A stretch of DNA of 64,000 nucleotides from Mycobacterium sp. ACS1612 (GTDB taxonomy: Bacteria > Actinomycetota > Actinomycetes > Mycobacteriales > Mycobacteriaceae), in contig NZ_LZHZ01000025.1 of assembly GCF_001667505.1 (NCBI RefSeq), forward strand, positions 1-64,000, in the 5' to 3' direction. Both the position numbers and the translations under genes were made by a program. Below, one piece after another: positions 44,816 through 53,813 of the stretch (positions within the stretch are counted from its first letter, which is position 1; each line of letters opens with the position of its first letter). The notes beneath the pieces are model-generated. The model searched no databases, was not told the origin of the DNA, and was given only the letters and a program-made list of their open reading frames with translations.

Positions 44816-45943
44816 CTACGATTCGGGCGGCGCGATCTCGAACGTGAACTCGTGAGCACAGATGCGCACCCGGTCTCCGTCGACGAGCGTGGCGGTGCCG
44901 CGGATGCGCTGATTGCCGACGTCCACACCGTTCGCCGAACGCAAGTCGGTGATCACGAAACTCGTGCCGGTGTCGATGATGACGGCGTGGTGGCGACTGA
45001 CGTTGGCGTCGGCGAGCACGATGTCGTTGTCGGGCAGTCGGCCGATGCGGGTGGCGGCGGCCAGCAGCGGATAGACCCGCCCGTCCGCGGCCCGCAAACT
45101 GGCCTGCGCGCGCGACGCGTTGACCTCGGTGCGCAGTTTGATGTCGTGGACGGTGTGCGCGGCGGTGGTCTTGGCGGCCTTCTTCGCGTCGAGCGGTTCC
45201 TGACGCAGAATGCGTTCGTGCAGGGCCCGCACCGTCGGCCCGGGGTCGATGCCCAAATCATCGGCGAGCGTGGTCTTCAACCGCTGATACGCGTCGAGCG
45301 CCTCCGACTGCCGCTCAGCCAGATAGTAGGCGGTGATCAGTTGCGCCCACAGCGGCTCTCGGTACGGATGCTCGGCGGTCAGCGATTCCAGTTCACCGAT
45401 GACGGCATAGCCACGGCCGCAGGCGATTTCGGCTTCCGCGCGGGCGGTGTGGGCGACCACCTTGTCTTCGGTCAGCGCGGTGGCGAACGCGTCGACGAAC
45501 TGGAAGTCGCGCAGATCCTCCAGCACCGCTCCACGCCACTCTGCCAGCGCGGCCGTCAGATGCCGGCTGGCCTCCTCGAATCGTCCCGCGGCGGCGGCCT
45601 GCACGCCCGCGGTCTTCTCGATGACGAACCGGCCGATGTCACACGCACTGTCGGCCGCCGTCAACCGGTATCCCGGCGGCGCGTTCTCCAGCATCGAGCG
45701 CGCATCGCCGAGCAGCCTGCGCAGGTTCGAGATGTAGGAGTGCAGACTGGCCCGCGCCTCCGACGGCGGCCACTGCTCCCATGCCGCGGTGATCAGCGAG
45801 TCGATCGCGACCGGCCGGTTACGGTTCATCACCAGCATCGCCAGCACCGCGCGCTGTTTCGGGGTGCCCAACGCCACAGGTAGGCCGTCGATGGTGACCT
45901 GTAGCGGCCCCAGCACACCGAACCCGATCTTGTTGTCGGTCAT
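44816..45943 (-). CDS. embR: EmbR-like SARP/BTAD/FHA regulator
   Basis: 375 aa, close to the 388 of EmbR. Winged helix (about 9-95: FGVLGPLQVTIDG, LHSYISNLRRLLGD), a bacterial transcriptional activation domain of TPR type (about 100-255) and a C-terminal FHA domain (about 290-370) with TRIGRLPDNDIVL, SRHHAVI and DLRSANGVDVG, the phosphothreonine-binding residues. In M. tuberculosis EmbR is phosphorylated by PknH and controls embCAB. No emb or pkn gene is adjacent here, so it may be a paralogue. Confidence 0.85.
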   Translation of the reverse strand: MTDNKIGFGVLGPLQVTIDGLPVALGTPKQRAVLAMLVMNRNRPVAIDSLITAAWEQWPPSEARASLHSYISNLRRLLGDARSMLENAPPGYRLTAADSACDIGRFVIEKTAGVQAAAAGRFEEASRHLTAALAEWRGAVLEDLRDFQFVDAFATALTEDKVVAHTARAEAEIACGRGYAVIGELESLTAEHPYREPLWAQLITAYYLAERQSEALDAYQRLKTTLADDLGIDPGPTVRALHERILRQEPLDAKKAAKTTAAHTVHDIKLRTEVNASRAQASLRAADGRVYPLLAAATRIGRLPDNDIVLADANVSRHHAVIIDTGTSFVITDLRSANGVDVGNQRIRGTATLVDGDRVRICAHEFTFEIAPPES

Positions 45944-46004
45944 TCGCAGTTCTTATCGCGAACTGCCGACGTTCGCCCTGACAAGGCCGGAAATTGGGGG
46001 CAAT

Positions 46005-46874
46005 TCACATCCGGCGCGGCGGCGGGGCGAGCACCGCGGTGGGCACCGGCGCCCAACTGCCATCCGCCTCCACCCGGCCGAACGGCTGATCGCCGAAATG
46101 GAAGCCGAAGCCGAGCGTGTCTGGTGCGGTCAGTTCGGCGAGCAGTCGGCGCCGCGCGGTGACGACCTGGGTCTCATCCCATTCGGCGGCCGACATCCAT
46201 TCGGGGTGCACGAACTGGGCGGTGATGTGGAAGGCGTCGCCGAACACGACAAGCCGTCGGCCCGCACGCGAAGTGATCACGTACGACGTGTGGCCAGGAG
46301 TGTGCCCCGGGGTGACGATGGCGCGCACTCCCGCGACGACCTCGTCGCCGTCGTTGATCCGCTCGATTCCGTCGCGATCGGCGAGCAACTGCGTGATGGT
46401 GCGCCGCGGCACTGCGGCACCCTCGTGGGGCGTACCACCGTCGTGCGGTGCCCACTCCTGGGCGGCCAGCACGTAGCGGGCGTTCGGAAAGGTCCGGTGG
46501 CCGCCCGTGTAGGCCCAGCCCGCATGGTCGAAATGCAGATGGGTGAGCGCCACCACGTCGATGTCCTCGGGTCGACGGCCGAGCGTGTCGAGCACGTCGA
46601 GCAATGAGCCGCAGTCGATGGTGCCGAACACGAAATCCGTTGTGCTGCTGCCCACTCCGGTGTCGATCAAAAGTGTGGTGTCACCGCGTTCGACCAGCAG
46701 CCCACCGGCGCTCATCACCAGCTCCTGCGTCGACCAGTGCTCGCTGGGGATGTCGGGAAAGAACTTGGCGGGCGGCATCTTGATCACTCCGTCCACCACG
46801 TAGGTGGCGACCACGTCGTCGAATGTCAGTCGTCGCACCGCCGCCGGATCGTCCAGCCGCCCGGCGGAGGTCAT
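46005..46874 (-). CDS. MBL-fold metallohydrolase (lactonase-like)
   Basis: 289 aa. Zinc motif THLHFDHAGW (about 112-121), an earlier LLIDTGVGSS (about 68-77), TPGHTPGHTSY (about 189-199) and FGDAFH (about 213-218). This is the pattern of AHL-lactonase and related beta-lactamase-fold esterases. Its ATG overlaps the upstream SDR stop by 4 bp, so the two form an operon, divergent from a LysR gene that probably controls it. Confidence 0.87.
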   Translation of the reverse strand: MTSAGRLDDPAAVRRLTFDDVVATYVVDGVIKMPPAKFFPDIPSEHWSTQELVMSAGGLLVERGDTTLLIDTGVGSSTTDFVFGTIDCGSLLDVLDTLGRRPEDIDVVALTHLHFDHAGWAYTGGHRTFPNARYVLAAQEWAPHDGGTPHEGAAVPRRTITQLLADRDGIERINDGDEVVAGVRAIVTPGHTPGHTSYVITSRAGRRLVVFGDAFHITAQFVHPEWMSAAEWDETQVVTARRRLLAELTAPDTLGFGFHFGDQPFGRVEADGSWAPVPTAVLAPPPRRM

Positions 46875-47581
46875 GCCGCGATGCTTCCGCCGCCGTCAGC
46901 CCGGATGATCTGGCCGGTGATGTAGCCGGCGTCCTCGTCGAGCAGCGCACAGATCGCGTGAGCGATCTCGCGTGGTGTGCCGACCCTGCCCAGCGGGATG
47001 CTGTTCAAGAGGCGGGCCTCGCGTTCCGATCCGACCGGGCTGCCCTTCCGGTACAACTCGGTTTCGGTGGGCCCCGGCGCGACGGCGTTGACCGTGATAC
47101 CCGTCGCCGCGAGTTCCTTGGCCCAGATTCGGGTCGCCGTCTCCAACGCGGCCTTCGATGCGGCGTACGGGGTGCGCTCCGCGGTGCCGAGCGTGGTCAG
47201 GCTGCTGACGTTGACGATCCGGCCCCACCCGGCGGCCAGCATCCCCGGCAGCACCGCCTGCACGACCTGAACGGGGGCGCGCACATTCAGGTCGTAGGTG
47301 GTGAACAGGTCGTCGAGGTCGATCGAGCCGAGTCGGCCGAACCGCGCGACGCCGGCATTGTTGACCACACCGTCGACCGCGCCACTTTCCAAGATGCGGT
47401 CGAGCACCTCGGCGGTCGCGGCACGGTCGGCAAGGTCGGCCTCGTAGAACTCGCCGGGGAATTCGGCGGGCGCGGTGCGGGCGAGCCCGATCGGAGTGTG
47501 TCCTGCCGCTGCCAACCGGTCGGCGACGGCTCGCCCGATGCCTTTTGAAGCGCCGGTGATCAGTACTCGTCGTGATGACAT
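46871..47581 (-). CDS. Short-chain dehydrogenase/reductase
   Basis: 236 aa from ATG 47581 with AGGAGG 4-5 nt upstream. TGASKGIG motif (about 9-16), NNAGVARFG, Ser in VNVSSL and Tyr-x3-Lys in YAASKA; C-terminus GQIIRADGGGSI. NADP preference is suggested by LART after strand 2. First gene of the SDR-MBL operon; a ketone-to-alcohol step before lactone opening is possible but unproved. Confidence 0.88.
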   Translation of the reverse strand: MSSRRVLITGASKGIGRAVADRLAAAGHTPIGLARTAPAEFPGEFYEADLADRAATAEVLDRILESGAVDGVVNNAGVARFGRLGSIDLDDLFTTYDLNVRAPVQVVQAVLPGMLAAGWGRIVNVSSLTTLGTAERTPYAASKAALETATRIWAKELAATGITVNAVAPGPTETELYRKGSPVGSEREARLLNSIPLGRVGTPREIAHAICALLDEDAGYITGQIIRADGGGSIAA

Positions 47582-47637
47582 GTGTCCTCCTGTTGCGTGA
47601 TTGCTCATTACAACAACGCCCTGCCGGGACTAAATCA

Positions 47638-47669
47638 CATACCAACGTCGATATAGAGGTATGGCGTTG
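47638..47669. promoter_or_regulatory. LysR-type operator candidate
   Basis: Nested inverted repeats in the divergent gap: CATACC (47638-47643)/GGTATG (47658-47663) and CAACG (47643-47647)/CGTTG (47665-47669). The site lies 20-50 bp before the LysR start, the normal place for autoregulation and control of the SDR-MBL operon. Confidence 0.55.
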
Positions 47670-47689
47670 AACGTATGCCGGGAGGTCCT

Positions 47690-48553
47690 ATGTCGACTCT
47701 GTTGCAATTGAAGGCGTTTGTGGCGGTGGTCGATCAGGGTGGGTTCACCGCGGCCAGTCATGAATTGGGGCTGTCACAGCCCGCGGTCAGCCGGGCCGTC
47801 TCGACGCTCGAGAAGGAGTTGGACGTCGCGCTGCTGGTCCGTCGCCGCGACGGGATCACGCTGACCGAGGCCGGTTCCCTCGCGTTGGCGCACGCGCGTG
47901 AGGCGGTGCGGCACCTGATAGCGATGCGCACGGAAGTCGTTGCGCTGTCGGGCCAGATCACCGGGGCGCTGAGTTTGGCGAGCCTGCCGAGCGTCACCGG
48001 AACGCTTATCGCGCCGCAATTGCAGAGTTTCACTCAACGGCATCCTGCGGTCACCGTCCGCCTGCTGGAGGGCAGCGAGCAGGAGGTGCGCGACTGGCTG
48101 GACCAGGGGGCCGCGGAGGCTGGGGTGGTGTCGCTACCGATCAAGGGCCTGGCCGCGGCGGTCCTCGGTGATCAGGACATGGTCGCAGTGGTGCCTGCGG
48201 ACAACCGACTGGCCGACTGGGCCGAGGTCAGCTATGCGGAGTTGGCCAAGGAGCCCTTCATCCGGTCCACCGGCGGGTGCACCGAGGTGTTCATGCCGGT
48301 GGCCCGGCGGATGGGCGTCGAGTTCGAGGTGGCGTTCGAGGCCCGCGAGATGTCGGCGGTGCTGGAGATCGTCCGCGCGGGGCTCGGAGTCAGCATCCTG
48401 CCCAGTGCCGGCATGCCCAAACTGCCGGACGGCGTGGTCGCGCGCCCGCTGACGCCCAAGACCCTGCGGCGGTTGGGTGTCGCGGTTTCCGCCAGCGCAT
48501 CCGCACCCGCCCGCGCCTTCCTCGAGCAGATCGCCGCGCTGAACCTCCGCTGA
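47690..48553 (+). CDS. LysR-family transcriptional regulator
   Basis: 287 aa from ATG 47690, 4 nt after GGGAGG. N-terminal wHTH: LQLKAFVAVVDQGGFTAASHEL (in parts LQLKAFVAVVDQGG and FTAASHELGLSQPAVSRAV). The effector domain has LPSVTGTLIAPQL and LGVSILPSAGMPKL. It is divergent from the SDR-MBL operon, with a dyad between. The ligand is unknown. Confidence 0.9.
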   Translation: MSTLLQLKAFVAVVDQGGFTAASHELGLSQPAVSRAVSTLEKELDVALLVRRRDGITLTEAGSLALAHAREAVRHLIAMRTEVVALSGQITGALSLASLPSVTGTLIAPQLQSFTQRHPAVTVRLLEGSEQEVRDWLDQGAAEAGVVSLPIKGLAAAVLGDQDMVAVVPADNRLADWAEVSYAELAKEPFIRSTGGCTEVFMPVARRMGVEFEVAFEAREMSAVLEIVRAGLGVSILPSAGMPKLPDGVVARPLTPKTLRRLGVAVSASASAPARAFLEQIAALNLR

Positions 48554-48597
48554 GTGGTAGAACGTGTTCTAGTTCTGCCGCTTTCGAAGGGAGAGAG

Positions 48598-49647
48598 ATG
48601 GGTCTGCGCGTCGTGCAGTGGGCGACCGGAGGCGTCGGCGTCGCCGCGATCAAAGGGGTCCTCGAGCATCCCGACCTCGAACTCGTCGGCTGCTGGGTGC
48701 ACTCGGAACCCAAGGCGGGCAAGGATGTCGGCGACATCATCGGCACCGAACCGCTAGGCGTCACCGCCACCAACAGTGTCGACGAGATTCTGGCGCTGGA
48801 TGCCGACGCCGTGGTGTACGCCCCGCTGCTGCCCAACCCCGACGAGGTGGCCGCGCTGCTGCGGTCAGGCAAGAACGTGGTAACCCCCGTCGGCTGGGTT
48901 TACCCCAGCGACCGGCAGGGTGCACCGCTGCTGGAGGCGGCGCTGGCAGGCAATGCGACCTTGCACGGTACCGGCATCGCGCCGGGGGGCATCAGCGAGA
49001 AGTTCCCGCTGATGTTCTCGAGCATGTCGACGGGCGTGACTTTCGTTCGCGCCGAAGAGTTTTCGGACCTGCGAAGCTACGAAGCGCCGGACGTGGTGCG
49101 CCATGTGATGGGCTTCGGTGAAGTGCCGGACAAGGCTTTGTCGGGGCCGATGCAGAAGTTGCTGGACGGCGGCTTCATTCAATCGGTCCGGATGTGCGTC
49201 GACAAGTTGGGCTTCAACGCCGACCCGAAGATCCGCTCCTCGCAGGAGATCGCGGTGGCCACCGCACCGATCGACTCGCCGATCGGCGTCATCGAACCGG
49301 GTCAGGTGGCGGGCCGGAAGTTCCACTGGGAGGCCCTAGTCGACGGTGAGCCCGTCGTCCGCGTCACCGTCAACTGGCTGATGGGTGAGGAAAACCTCGA
49401 TCCGGCATGGACTTTTGGTCCCGAGGGCCAACGTTACGAAGTCGAGGTCCGTGGCAATCCGGATATCTCAGTCAGTATCAAGGGTTTTCAATCCGAGATC
49501 GGCGGCGAAGGGCCGGAGTACGGCGTCGTCGGGACGGCCGCACACTGCGTGAACTCGATTCCCGCGGTGTGCGCGGCCGAACCGGGCATCGCCACCTACC
49601 TCGACCTGCCACTGATCAGCGGTAAGGCGGCCCCGACGCTTCGCTAG
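48598..49647 (+). CDS. DapB-like NAD(P)-dependent dehydrogenase
   Basis: 349 aa from ATG 48598 with AAGGGAGAG. Rossmann N-terminus GLRVVQWATGGVGVAAIKGVL, then VVYAPLLPNPDEV and NVVTPVGWVYP. This matches the mycobacterial dihydrodipicolinate reductase-like/amine-dehydrogenase-like group; 349 residues is far longer than true DapB (about 245). From memory M. tuberculosis Rv1059 is of this type and lies in the same neighbourhood. The substrate is unknown; a ketone or imino acid is plausible. It overlaps the convergent bicupin by 4 bp. Confidence 0.82.
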   Translation: MGLRVVQWATGGVGVAAIKGVLEHPDLELVGCWVHSEPKAGKDVGDIIGTEPLGVTATNSVDEILALDADAVVYAPLLPNPDEVAALLRSGKNVVTPVGWVYPSDRQGAPLLEAALAGNATLHGTGIAPGGISEKFPLMFSSMSTGVTFVRAEEFSDLRSYEAPDVVRHVMGFGEVPDKALSGPMQKLLDGGFIQSVRMCVDKLGFNADPKIRSSQEIAVATAPIDSPIGVIEPGQVAGRKFHWEALVDGEPVVRVTVNWLMGEENLDPAWTFGPEGQRYEVEVRGNPDISVSIKGFQSEIGGEGPEYGVVGTAAHCVNSIPAVCAAEPGIATYLDLPLISGKAAPTLR

Positions 49648-50690
49648 CGGTCAAGCGGGTTGTGCCGGTTGACGATCAGCGGGTCGGACTTGGTGAACGG
49701 GAAGTCCGGCAGGTCCTCGATGTGGGTGTTGAACGTGGCGGCCAGCACCTCACGCGAGTACGCGCTGATCGACGTGCGGTAGCCGATGTCGGCGGGGAAG
49801 GGCTGATCGAAGAAGATCAGGAAGTGCCACTCCGGCGCATCGAACACCTCGATGTGATGTGGGTAGGCGCGGGGGATGAAGTAGACGTCGCCCTTGTTGA
49901 GGTGCCACGTGTCCAGCGTGCCATCAGGATCCATCACGGTCATGCGCGCCGAACCGCTTTCCACGTATCCCATTTCAGCAGTGACGGGGTGCCAATGCGG
50001 TTCGCGCATCCCGTCTTCGCGGATACGCAGCGAGTACATCGAAAGGTCTTTGAGGGCGGGCCAGAACTGCACGCGTGCGGTGCGCGCGGAGCCGACCGCG
50101 GCCTGCACCGGCGGCGTCATGGCTTCCACCGAGAACTTGTGCGGATCGTTGAAATGCGCGGTCGACGGCACCACCGGGTCGCCGGTCCTGCCAGCGATCG
50201 CTCGGTCGACGAGGTTACGGCGGATCGCCGCGAAGTCGGAGGCGTCTAGGTCATACGTGTTGCCCAGCACCGCATCTGTCATCGCGCCGAATGCGCCTGC
50301 GAGACCGAAATCCTGGGGGCGCTCGTGCCTGAAGGTGATGATGAACTCGGCGGGCTCGGTGCCGATGTTCTCGATGTGGTGCAGCGAGCCCGAGTCGACG
50401 TGGAACATCTCGCCCGCGCTGATGGTGAAGCTGGCGAACTGGCTCCCGCTGTCGAGCACGGTGACCAACGCGTCGCCCTTTACGCAGTAGGTGAGTTCGT
50501 TGGCGTTGGCGTGCCAGTGCGGGGTGCGCATGGCGCCGGGGTTGATCACCACGCGCTTGATCGACAAACCGTTGAGAATCGGGAAGTTGTCGGCGGTCAG
50601 GCGCTGAATCACGCCGAGATCCGACTCTTCGACGATCTCGCCGTTCAGCAGCGACGCGGCATGGATGCTGCGGTCAAGGGACAGCGTCAT
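49644..50690 (-). CDS. Bicupin, oxalate-decarboxylase-like
   Basis: 348 aa from ATG 50690 (AAGGAG upstream); the longer in-frame start at 50762 is rejected. Two cupin domains. The first metal site is PHWHANANELTYCVKG (about 78-93) with a later His in SGSLHHIEN; the second is EPHWHPVTAEMGYVESG (about 250-266) and PRAYPHHIEV. Two complete His/His/Glu/His sets suggest a manganese or iron enzyme like oxalate decarboxylase/oxidase. The linker Glu loop of OxdC was not located, so the reaction remains open. No signal peptide. Confidence 0.85.
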   Translation of the reverse strand: MTLSLDRSIHAASLLNGEIVEESDLGVIQRLTADNFPILNGLSIKRVVINPGAMRTPHWHANANELTYCVKGDALVTVLDSGSQFASFTISAGEMFHVDSGSLHHIENIGTEPAEFIITFRHERPQDFGLAGAFGAMTDAVLGNTYDLDASDFAAIRRNLVDRAIAGRTGDPVVPSTAHFNDPHKFSVEAMTPPVQAAVGSARTARVQFWPALKDLSMYSLRIREDGMREPHWHPVTAEMGYVESGSARMTVMDPDGTLDTWHLNKGDVYFIPRAYPHHIEVFDAPEWHFLIFFDQPFPADIGYRTSISAYSREVLAATFNTHIEDLPDFPFTKSDPLIVNRHNPLDR

Positions 50691-50797
50691 GAAGTTGCTC
50701 CTTTTGCTCGTGTGGCTAGAACCTTCGCCCACAAGCGCGCAGCGCAACATCGCCGCTGGCAACCAAAATGCGCTACCAGCTAGCCGGTAGTCTGCGG

Positions 50798-51538
50798 TCA
50801 GCGCGGCAGAATGCCGCCGTCAAGCGTGACCACCTTGCTCGTAAGGTATCCGTTGCGCAACATCGCGATAGCCATTTCGGCCACCTCCGAGGGCTGACCG
50901 GCCCTGCCGACGGGGATGGGTATCGGGGCGTCGGCCGTCTCCGGGTCGCCGGGGAACATGCCGGTGTCGCCGATCAACGCGGGCGCCAGTGCGTTGACGG
51001 TGACGCCGTCGGAGGCCACCCGCGGCGCCAGATGATGCATCAGGCCGTGCAGTCCGGCCTTGCTCGCCGCGTAGTGTGCGCCGACCACGCCGCCGTTGAG
51101 GCCCGCCACCGACGAGATGAACAGCACCCGCCCGAACCGGTTGGCGACCATCGCGGGCAACACCTGCTGTGCGAGCAAAAACGGTGCGGTCAGGTTGACC
51201 GCGAGCGTGCGGTTCCAGGAGTCGAGATCGATGTTCTGCCAACCCTTTACGTCGGCGGTGCCGGCGTTGGCGACCAGGATGTCGACGCAGCCGAACGCGG
51301 CTTTGGCCTGCTCGACGAGGTGGGCCGGCGCGGTGGGATCGGCGAGATCGGCCGATGTGACGACGGCGCGCCTGCCACGCCTGCGGGCATAGTCGGCGGC
51401 CGTCTCGGCGTCGTCGCCGTGGCGCCCGTAGGCCAGCACCAGATCGACGCCGTGGTCGGCGAGTCCGCGGGCGATGCTCTTGCCGATGCCGCCGGATGCG
51501 CCGGTCAGCAGCGCAACGCGGCCCGTCAACTCCGTCAC
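50798..51538 (-). CDS. Short-chain dehydrogenase/reductase
   Basis: 246 aa from GTG 51538, which overlaps the stop of the upstream alcohol dehydrogenase remnant (GTGA). TGASGGIGKS (about 12-21), ANAGTADVKG, Ser in FISSVAG and Tyr-x3-Lys in HYAASKAG; C-terminus VVTLDGGILPR. NADP is likely from YGRHGDDAE. Although its upstream partner is damaged, this gene looks intact. Confidence 0.88.
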   Translation of the reverse strand: MTELTGRVALLTGASGGIGKSIARGLADHGVDLVLAYGRHGDDAETAADYARRRGRRAVVTSADLADPTAPAHLVEQAKAAFGCVDILVANAGTADVKGWQNIDLDSWNRTLAVNLTAPFLLAQQVLPAMVANRFGRVLFISSVAGLNGGVVGAHYAASKAGLHGLMHHLAPRVASDGVTVNALAPALIGDTGMFPGDPETADAPIPIPVGRAGQPSEVAEMAIAMLRNGYLTSKVVTLDGGILPR

Positions 51539-52107
51539 GGTTTGACCAGGATTCGGATCGGGTTGCCGTCCTGGCGCTCCAGCATCTCGATGCCGTCCCT
51601 CACGTCTTCGAGTGAGACGATCTCGCTGATCCACCGGGACAGGTCGAGTCGGCCCAGCGAGACGAGTGTCGCCAAGGTCTCGATGTCGACGTTCTGATAG
51701 CCGAGGTGGCCGAGCACCTGCTTTTGGATGAGGCCGAACATGCTGGTCGACCCGATGCTGGGTGTCTCGGCGCTCATCCCGACGCCGACCAGACCTCCGC
51801 CGCCGGTGATCTCGGCGATATTGTCGCGCAGGTTCGGATCGGTGGCGCCCAGCGCGTCGGCAGTTCGGACACGTCGTGCACGGCCTGCCCGCGGCGACGT
51901 CGACCCCGCCGCCTCGTGACCCTGCGTCACGACCGGTCGCTGGGCGGGGAAGGTGCGGTTGATCAGGCTGAGGTCCGAATGGCAGATGCCGCAATACGCG
52001 ACCTTGACAAGCACTTCGCCGGGGCCCGGCTCGGGTATCGGAACATCTTCTACCGCAACTGTTTTGGAATCGGCAAAGGATCGCTCGGCTCGCATGGTGT
52101 CGACCAT
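51535..52107 (-). pseudogene. Zinc alcohol dehydrogenase with internal deletions
   Basis: 190 aa remain of a family normally about 345. The N-terminus is normal (VEDVPIPEPGPGEVLVKVAYCGICHSDL in parts VEDVPIPEPGPGEV and VAYCGICHSDL, then QGHEAAG). Next, about 15 residues are out of frame: one frame over, the structural-zinc loop reads AAGRPCTTCPNC. The original frame resumes at DALGATDPNLRDNIAEITGG, and another block is missing before GLVGVGMSAE. So at least three deletions removed most of the nucleotide-binding domain. The frame stays open, but the protein cannot be a working dehydrogenase. It may still couple translation of the SDR downstream. Confidence 0.75.
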
Positions 52108-52117
52108 TTCGTCACGC

Positions 52118-52123
52118 TACCAT
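52118..52123 (+). promoter_or_regulatory. Candidate -10 for leaderless amidotransferase gene
   Basis: TACCAT ends 6 nt before ATG 52130; the 22-bp gap to the divergent gene leaves no room for a Shine-Dalgarno leader of usual length. Confidence 0.4.
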
Positions 52124-52129
52124 CGAAAG

Positions 52130-52984
52130 ATGTGCCGGCTGTTCGGCCTTCATGCCGACAAGAGGGTGACCACCGCGACGTTCTGGCTGCTCGATGCGCC
52201 CGACAATCTCGTCCTGCAGAGCAGGCGCAACCCCGACGGCACCGGGCTTGGCGTCTTCGGCCCCGACGGCCAACCCGTGGTCGACAAGCAGCCGATCGCC
52301 GCGTGGCACGATCGGGCGTTCGCCACTGAGGCGCACGCGTTGACCGGGACGACCTTCATCGCGCATGTGCGCTACTCATCGAGCGCCGCTTTGGAAGTGC
52401 GCAACACACATCCGTTTCTGCAGGACGGCCGGATCTTCGCGCACAACGGGGTGGTCGAGGGTCTCGAAGTGATCGAGACACGGCTCGCCCAGTTGGGTGT
52501 CAGCGACCTGGTGCACGGCGAGACCGACTCGGAGCGGATCTTCGCGTTGATCACCGGGTGCGCCCGTCGTCGAGGCGACGTGGGCGCCGGGGTGGTCGAG
52601 GCGGTCGGTTGGCTGGCGGCAAACGTGCCGATCTACGCCGTCAACATCCTGCTGAGCACCGCGACCGACATGTGGGCGCTGCGCTATCCGGAGACCCACG
52701 AGTTGTACCTGCTCGACCGCCGCGACGTCGACCACAGGAAGCTGAGGATGCGCAGTCACCGCATCACCGCGCATTCCGAGGAACTGAGCGCCTCGGTGCT
52801 GTTCGCCAGCGAGCCGATGGACGGCGACGACTGGCAACCGCTGGCGCCGGGCGAGTTGGTGCACATCGACGCGGATCTGCGGATCGATCGTCGCATCGCG
52901 TTTCCCGATCCGCCCAAACACTTGTTGCGCCATGACGATCTGACCGGGCAGGCCGCGGCGTCCCAGCACCCGTCGGTGGCGTGA
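52130..52984 (+). CDS. Class II glutamine amidotransferase (YafJ/EgtC-like)
   Basis: 284 aa from ATG 52130; removal of Met exposes the nucleophile Cys2 (MCRLFG). GATase-II markers follow: RNPDGTGLGVFGPDG (about 33-47), FIAHVRYSSSAAL (about 78-90), THPFLQDGRIFAHNGVVEG (about 95-113) and GETDSERIFALI (about 131-142). It should hydrolyse glutamine or a gamma-glutamyl amide; without a synthetase domain it needs a partner or acts like EgtC. No ergothioneine genes are present. Possibly the equivalent of a protein near Rv1061 in M. tuberculosis (memory). Confidence 0.85.
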   Translation: MCRLFGLHADKRVTTATFWLLDAPDNLVLQSRRNPDGTGLGVFGPDGQPVVDKQPIAAWHDRAFATEAHALTGTTFIAHVRYSSSAALEVRNTHPFLQDGRIFAHNGVVEGLEVIETRLAQLGVSDLVHGETDSERIFALITGCARRRGDVGAGVVEAVGWLAANVPIYAVNILLSTATDMWALRYPETHELYLLDRRDVDHRKLRMRSHRITAHSEELSASVLFASEPMDGDDWQPLAPGELVHIDADLRIDRRIAFPDPPKHLLRHDDLTGQAAASQHPSVA

Positions 52985-53056
52985 ACCCGCGCGCCGAGAT
53001 CGACGAAATGGCGAGATTTACTCGAACTTTCTTGCCCATATGTCCGGTTGGGCGCG

Positions 53057-53776
53057 TCAGGGGATCCGGTAGAACGGGTTCGGCAGCAGGAAGGTCCGCT
53101 CGGCGAATCCGCCGTCGAGGTCCGACGGCTGGTCACCGATGTTGGCGATGATCGTGAAGCCACGCTGCTCGATCTGCTGGCGCTGCGGCGCCTTGAAGTC
53201 AGCAGCCGAAACATAATGTGCGCCAGCAGGTTCCATAATCAGCTCGGCGTAGTCGGTGTATCCGACGGCGCGCAGATTGCGCTCGGTCGCCGTGCGCTGA
53301 GCCTCGTCGCGGCCGGTGATGAAGAAGACGGCGGCGCTGCGATCCCTGGCGGCCTGATAGACGTCCATCGTCGGCTGGATGATGGTCGACTGCGCCCGCT
53401 GGTCCCAGGCGACCAGACCGCACGGGCCTTGCGGTAACCGGTCACACGACCCGTCGAGTATTCGCCCGAAGTCGTTGGCTTTCAACGCTTCCCAATTTGA
53501 CAACGCGGTCTCGTCGATGTCGAACACCACCGCGGGCCGGTTCACCCGCGGTGCTTCCTCGTTGATCCACTCGACGGCGGGAGCGGCGGCGATCTGCAGG
53601 TCGGTCAGATAGGCGCCGCTGTTGTAGTAGTCGACGACCGCGAACTTCAGATCGCCGATGTTGGGCGGCTGCACCGGCGGCGGGATGATGGGCGCGGGCG
53701 GTGCAGGGGGCTCGGCGACCGCGCCTGGCGCGAACGCGATCAGCGCGCCTGCAACCAGGGCAACGACGATGCGCAT
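53057..53776 (-). CDS. Secreted HAD-family acid phosphatase (class IIIB type)
   Basis: 239 aa. Signal peptide 1-21 ending AVA, then a Pro-rich spacer (PPAPPAPIIPPPVQPP). HAD motif 1 is VVFDIDETALSN (about 83-94), with the nucleophile Asp and DET of plant-VSP/class B-like phosphatases; motif 2 is FFITGRDEAQRT (about 151-162) and motif 3/4 is NIGDQPSDL near the end. It is an extracytoplasmic phosphatase of broad substrate range. TAGGGT ends 6 nt before the ATG, so the mRNA may be leaderless. It is divergent from a patatin gene 37 bp away. Confidence 0.87.
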   Translation of the reverse strand: MRIVVALVAGALIAFAPGAVAEPPAPPAPIIPPPVQPPNIGDLKFAVVDYYNSGAYLTDLQIAAAPAVEWINEEAPRVNRPAVVFDIDETALSNWEALKANDFGRILDGSCDRLPQGPCGLVAWDQRAQSTIIQPTMDVYQAARDRSAAVFFITGRDEAQRTATERNLRAVGYTDYAELIMEPAGAHYVSAADFKAPQRQQIEQRGFTIIANIGDQPSDLDGGFAERTFLLPNPFYRIP

Positions 53777-53813
53777 GTCTGGACCCTAGCGGCGGTTTGG
53801 CACACTCGCTGCC

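Noticed and set aside
44789..45883. Plus-strand frame of about 360 codons over the EmbR-like gene
   Set aside because: Antisense shadow; FHA and BTAD domains are on the minus strand.
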